Shown here: positions 61,901 to 64,000 of the stretch, piece after piece | Numbering within the stretch: position 1 is the first letter of the stretch | Layout of the letters: every line of letters starts with the position of its first letter | From: Polycyclovorans algicola TG408 | GTDB lineage: Bacteria; Pseudomonadota; Gammaproteobacteria; Nevskiales; Nevskiaceae | Reading direction: 5' to 3' | Length of the DNA stretch: 64,000 nucleotides | NCBI RefSeq assembly: GCF_000711245.1 | Contig: NZ_JOMH01000001.1 | Location: 1,110,830-1,174,829 of the forward strand | Program-made: the position numbers and the translations under genes | The notes under the pieces: generated by a model | The model's input: the letters and a program-made list of their open reading frames with translations, nothing else | The model's database searches: none | Told to the model about the DNA's origin: nothing

Positions 61901-62602
61901 CTGCGGCAGCAAGCCCACGTCTTCGGCGAAGAACGTGAAGATGCAGCGGGTGAGAAACCCGGCCACGGCTTGCGGCGGGTGTTGGTCGGCCTCCAGCGCG
62001 CGGGCGATGAGCGCCAGTTGTGCGGCAATTTGCCGGGTGACGGCGGCGGTGCGACGCGCGGGGTTCAGCTCCAGCGGCTCCAGCCAAAGTTGCCGCAGGC
62101 GTTGCTGGATTTCGGGTTGGCGCAGGTCGCTGAGGCGAATGCGGTGGCTGCGCGGGTCGGGGAACGGTGTGTAGGTGGCGCCGCTTTGGCTGAACTCGGC
62201 GTACAGCTCGATGACGTGACCCACGTCCACCACCATCAAAAATGGTGGGCGGCCTTCGCTGGCGGGCAGCGCGCGGGCGTAGTTCTCGGCCTGGCTGCGG
62301 GCGCGCAGCAGGGCGTCGTCGAAGGCTCTGCCCTCGTTCTTTTTGACCTTTTTGGCTTCGCCGATGAAGCAGCCGCGACGGTACAGGTCGATGAAACCCT
62401 GCGAGCTGCTGCCGTCGCCATGACGAAAGGTGACGCGGCGCTCGAACACGTAGGCGTTGTCGCGGGTGTCGTCCTGCGCCGGGTCAGGCTGCGGCAGGTC
62501 CAGCGCGGCGCAGAGTTCGGTGAGAAACAGTTGGTAGTTGGCGCGCTCGCTGCCACCCGTGGATTGCCAGCGGGTGATGAAGGTTTCGATGTCGGCGGTC
62601 AT
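58973..62602 (-). CDS. Type IIG/IIL-like restriction-modification enzyme (MmeI-type N6-adenine methyltransferase)
   Basis: A 1,209-residue single-chain enzyme. The N-terminus has a PD-(D/E)xK-like nuclease core (Asp72 in GFIDLYR, Glu82-Ala-Lys84 in FIGEAKK). A helical region leads to the gamma-class methyltransferase with DPACGSGNFL (motif I, residues 394-403), LGLEVNPRAA and catalytic NPPF (557-560). The target-recognition part follows, then a C-terminal helical region. Residues 635-668 and 707-727 are translated palindromic repeats, in frame. Alternatives are BREX PglX- or DISARM DrmMI-like methyltransferases, but the fused nuclease motif favours IIG/IIL. Confidence 0.85.
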   Translation of the reverse strand: MTADIETFITRWQSTGGSERANYQLFLTELCAALDLPQPDPAQDDTRDNAYVFERRVTFRHGDGSSSQGFIDLYRRGCFIGEAKKVKKNEGRAFDDALLRARSQAENYARALPASEGRPPFLMVVDVGHVIELYAEFSQSGATYTPFPDPRSHRIRLSDLRQPEIQQRLRQLWLEPLELNPARRTAAVTRQIAAQLALIARALEADQHPPQAVAGFLTRCIFTFFAEDVGLLPQRSFTELLETLSQAPEQFVPLVADLWQTMDRGGFSVLLRKELLRFNGKLFKSPDVLPLKRAQIDLLIEAGKADWTQVEPAIIGTLLERALEPRERHKLGAHYTPRAYVERLVLPTVIEPLREDWQLAQATALTLAKEGDTKNALKALRQFHQHLCNVRVLDPACGSGNFLYVTLEHLKRLEGEVLNQMESLGASQSFETEGLTVDPHQFLGLEVNPRAAALAELVLWIGYLQWHFRTRKDATPPLPVLKDFRTIECRDAVLDYDSVDFVVDEHGKPVTRWDGRSFKKHPVTGEDVPDEAAQTPQERYLNPRKAVWPEAEFVVGNPPFIGASRMRDALGDGYTEALRNTWPHVPESSDFVMYWWHHAAELTRAGALRQFGLITTNSIRQTFNRRVIEQHLNPVIPAKAGIQAARAARRTATEETTEKLDSRLRGNDGAALVLTFAVPDHPWVDSGDGAAVRIAMTVGAAPGADAPPSPPTPLPRAGEGGRRLGEGAATGRVLRVLKETGEREAEGMRAEFASQCGAINADLSVGADVAGAKQLISSKGVSVRGLVLMGAGFVVNESQARELGLSRAGHESIIRPFRNGRDLTERPRNVYVIDAFGLSENVLRSQFPAIFQWLHSRVKPERDLNPRKGRRENWWLFGEPNPRLRESQAGLQRYIATVMTAKHRIFLFVDREIAADQGLVSIALDDGASHGTLSSRVHAAWALASGGRLGMGNDSRYNNSRCFETFPFPNLNPDQSTRIGKLAEAIDRHRKQQQAAHPNLTLTGCYNVLEALRQQRPLTAKEKVIHEQGLVSVLASLHDDLDREVLAAYGWGDLAPDLVGKPGGTTPFAEPDDAQAAAQAELLNRLVALNTERAAEEARGHIRWLRPEFQNPQGGTANTQIEADMDVEDDSPAPVVAPIKRQPWPPELPAQVRSVADVLTAARVPLSLEAIAACFTGKGPWKKRLPQILDTLEALGRIKPEGAGYRAVN
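60421..60483. repeat. 63-base nested palindrome inside the methyltransferase gene
   Basis: The outer arms CGCCCTCTCCC and GGGAGAGGGCG enclose an inner perfect 11-base pair CCCTCTCCCGC/GCGGGAGAGGG with a two-base loop. The unit is 21 codons long and read in frame as a Pro/Gly-rich stretch (PPTPLPRAGEGG). Similar CCCTCTCCC elements are widespread intergenic repeats in Gammaproteobacteria and Betaproteobacteria. Confidence 0.75.
60599..60700. repeat. 102-base MITE-like element with 27-base inverted ends inside the methyltransferase gene
   Basis: The ends match over 26 of 27 positions and each end is itself a near palindrome of the ATTCCC-8-GGGAAT type, like the dRS3 repeats of Neisseria. The element is exactly 34 codons and is read in frame (VIPAKAGIQ ... 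LDSRLRGND), a translation familiar from misannotated intergenic repeats in other genomes. Confidence 0.85.
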
Positions 62603-62686
62603 GGCCGATTGTAGGCCGGGCGATGCGGGTTCAGGCCGATGGCGTGTGCTCGGCCATCGACCTGACGGGCACGCGCCCCAATCGGC

Positions 62687-63118
62687 TCAGGCCGGCTCGA
62701 CAACCAAGGTGGCGCCATCAATGGCTTTGACCACCACTGCGGTGCCGGCGGGCAGGTCGGGGCCGGTGATGCGCCACTGGGTGTCATCGATGCGGATGCG
62801 CGACACGCCGTTGACGATGGTCGTGTCCAGGGTCAGGCGACGCCCGATGTAGGCCGCGCCACGGCGGTTGAGGTGCGGCTGATCGGTGGGTTTGGCGGCC
62901 GGACGAAAGCGTTTGTAGGCAAAGAAGCTGGCGATGGCCAGGGCGCTGAACAGCGCCAGTTCCCACTGCCAACCGAGGCCTGGCACCGCCCACGACACCA
63001 GCCCTGTGGCCATGGCCGCGACGCCCATCCACAGGAACACGGCGCCCGGAAAGAAGGCCTCCAGCGCCAGCAGCAGCAGGCCGGCCACCCACCAATGCCA
63101 GAAGACGATCTCGGTCAT
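62687..63118 (-). CDS. NfeD-family protein, short form
   Basis: A 143-residue membrane protein: helices at about residues 6-27, 29-48 and 52-67, then a C-terminal OB-fold NfeD domain (NRRGAAYIGRRLTLDTTIVNG, DTQWRITGPDLPAGTAVVV). It lacks the ClpP-class protease domain of the other NfeD at 45.5 kb. It is three bases downstream of an SPFH gene, the YbbK/QmcA-type pair. Confidence 0.9.
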   Translation of the reverse strand: MTEIVFWHWWVAGLLLLALEAFFPGAVFLWMGVAAMATGLVSWAVPGLGWQWELALFSALAIASFFAYKRFRPAAKPTDQPHLNRRGAAYIGRRLTLDTTIVNGVSRIRIDDTQWRITGPDLPAGTAVVVKAIDGATLVVEPA

Positions 63119-63121
63119 GGC

Positions 63122-64000
63122 TTAGTCCGCCTTGTTGACCGACTTGGCGAGTTCGGCGATGCCGCCGATGGCGCCGATCACGCTGCTGGCTTCCAGCGGC
63201 ATCAGCACCAGTTTCTGGTTGGGCGCGGCGCCGATGACGGTGAGCGCCTCGACGTATTTGGTGGCGACAAAGTAGTTGATGGCCTGAATGTCACCCTTGG
63301 CGATGGCCTCGCTGACCATGGTGGTGGCCCTGGCTTCGGCTTCGGCCTGACGTTCGCGGGCTTCGGCATCGCGGAAGGCGGCTTCCTTGCGGCCTTCGGC
63401 TTCCAGAATCTGCTGCTGCTTCTCGGCCTCGGCGGCCAGAATCTGCGCCTGGCGCTCGCCCTCGGCTTTCAGAATCGCTGCAGCGCGAAAGCCCTCGGCA
63501 TCGAGAATGTTGGCGCGCTTTTCGCGCTCGGCCTTCATCTGCCGGGCCATGGCATCGACCAGATTCTGCGGCGGGCGAATGTCCTTGACCTCGACGCGCG
63601 TCACCTTCAGGCCCCACGGCGTGGTGGCCTCGTCGATGACGGTGAGCAGATGGCTGTTGATCGAGTCACGCTGGCTGAGCAGCTGGTCGAGGTCCATCGA
63701 GCCCATCACCGTGCGCAGGTTGGTCTGTGCCAACTGCGCCACCGCGTATTCGAGGTTGTGGATTTCGTAGGCGGCCTTGGCGGCATCCAGCACCTGGTAA
63801 AACACCACGCCGTCGACCGCCACCATGGCGTTGTCTTTGGTGATGACCTCTTGGGTGGGCACGTCGAGCACCTGCTCCATCATCGGCATCTTGCGCGCCA
63901 CGCGGTCAACGTACGGGATCAGCCAGTGCAGGCCGGGCCCGAAGGTGCCGCGATATTTGCCGAAGCGCTCAACGGTGAACTCCATGCTCTGCGGCACGGT
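63122..64000 (-). CDS. SPFH-domain paraslipin (QmcA-like), 5' end beyond the window
   Basis: The C-terminal 292 residues of a Band 7 protein: TVPQSMEFTVERFGKYRGTF, VLDVPTQEVITKDNAMV, RTVMGSMDLDQLLSQRD, ATTPWGLKVTRVEVKDIRPP, then a long Ala/Glu coiled coil. The frame is open to the edge, and the first visible segment matches the position after the N-terminal membrane helix, so only about 20-30 residues are missing. Partner of the short NfeD; proposed role in membrane microdomains. Confidence 0.9.
   Translation of the reverse strand, partial: TVPQSMEFTVERFGKYRGTFGPGLHWLIPYVDRVARKMPMMEQVLDVPTQEVITKDNAMVAVDGVVFYQVLDAAKAAYEIHNLEYAVAQLAQTNLRTVMGSMDLDQLLSQRDSINSHLLTVIDEATTPWGLKVTRVEVKDIRPPQNLVDAMARQMKAEREKRANILDAEGFRAAAILKAEGERQAQILAAEAEKQQQILEAEGRKEAAFRDAEARERQAEAEARATTMVSEAIAKGDIQAINYFVATKYVEALTVIGAAPNQKLVLMPLEASSVIGAIGGIAELAKSVNKAD

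Noticed and set aside
60281-62614. A 777-codon open frame antisense to the restriction-modification gene
   Set aside because: It mirrors the codon structure of the minus-strand gene in high-GC DNA, has no family motifs, and the minus strand carries clear methyltransferase motifs.

Overview
The window looks like a 64 kb piece of a high-GC gammaproteobacterial chromosome. The main evidence is the block gmk-rpoZ-spoT-ridA-recG with yicC just upstream, together with TrkA/TrkH, an aminoglycoside-phosphotransferase-type homoserine kinase, divergent speA/speE, oligopeptidase A, GpmA and a large TonB-dependent receptor. A relative of the Xanthomonadales/Nevskiales is my best guess; no rRNA or tRNA was recognised, so placement rests on gene content only. 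Almost all of the sequence is coding, genes are packed in short operons, and many starts overlap the preceding stop.

Layout. 0.2-2.7 kb: a thioredoxin-fold protein, a lipoprotein and a DsbA-like isomerase. 2.8-5.6 kb: trkA-trkH potassium uptake. 5.7-8.5 kb: thrB and the two membrane subunits of a TRAP transporter with no binding protein. 8.5-16 kb: two hot-dog thioesterases, a TauE-type permease, a LolA-like protein, prolyl aminopeptidase, an MltD-like transglycosylase with LysM repeats, an acyl-CoA dehydrogenase with a good promoter and terminator, and a secreted glutamine cyclotransferase. 16.3-18.4 kb: two histone-H1-like Lys/Ala-rich genes separated by a complete IS630-family element. 18.5-29.5 kb: yicC to recG, then a BASS-type transporter, a TauD-type dioxygenase and a small membrane protein. 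29.4-32.2 kb: divergent speE/speA. 32.3-33.7 kb: a VapBC-type pair overlapping trhO. 33.8-38.1 kb: a MetX-like hydrolase and a 2-oxoacid dehydrogenase operon whose E2 gene carries an in-frame stop. 38.2-46.9 kb: a PF10118-type protein, an AraC regulator divergent from a GH13 sucrose-phosphorylase-like gene, an HD protein, xthA with a lower-GC appendage, and a stomatin/NfeD pair. 46.9-57 kb: oligopeptidase A, a LemA/GIDE pair, an esterase, gpmA, an SDR, a TonB receptor and an exported pyrophosphatase. 57.4-62.6 kb: an accessory region with toxin-antitoxin remnants, a HEPN-like gene and a type IIG/IIL-like restriction-modification gene that has absorbed two palindromic repeat elements in frame. 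62.7-64 kb: a second SPFH/NfeD pair running off the edge.

The best candidates for unusual biology are the IS630 insertion between the H1-like genes, whose pre-insertion sequence can be rebuilt exactly; the HEPN-like gene one base downstream of the restriction-modification gene; the repeat-derived inserts in that enzyme; and two genes cut by single in-frame stops (E2 and a ParE/RelE toxin).
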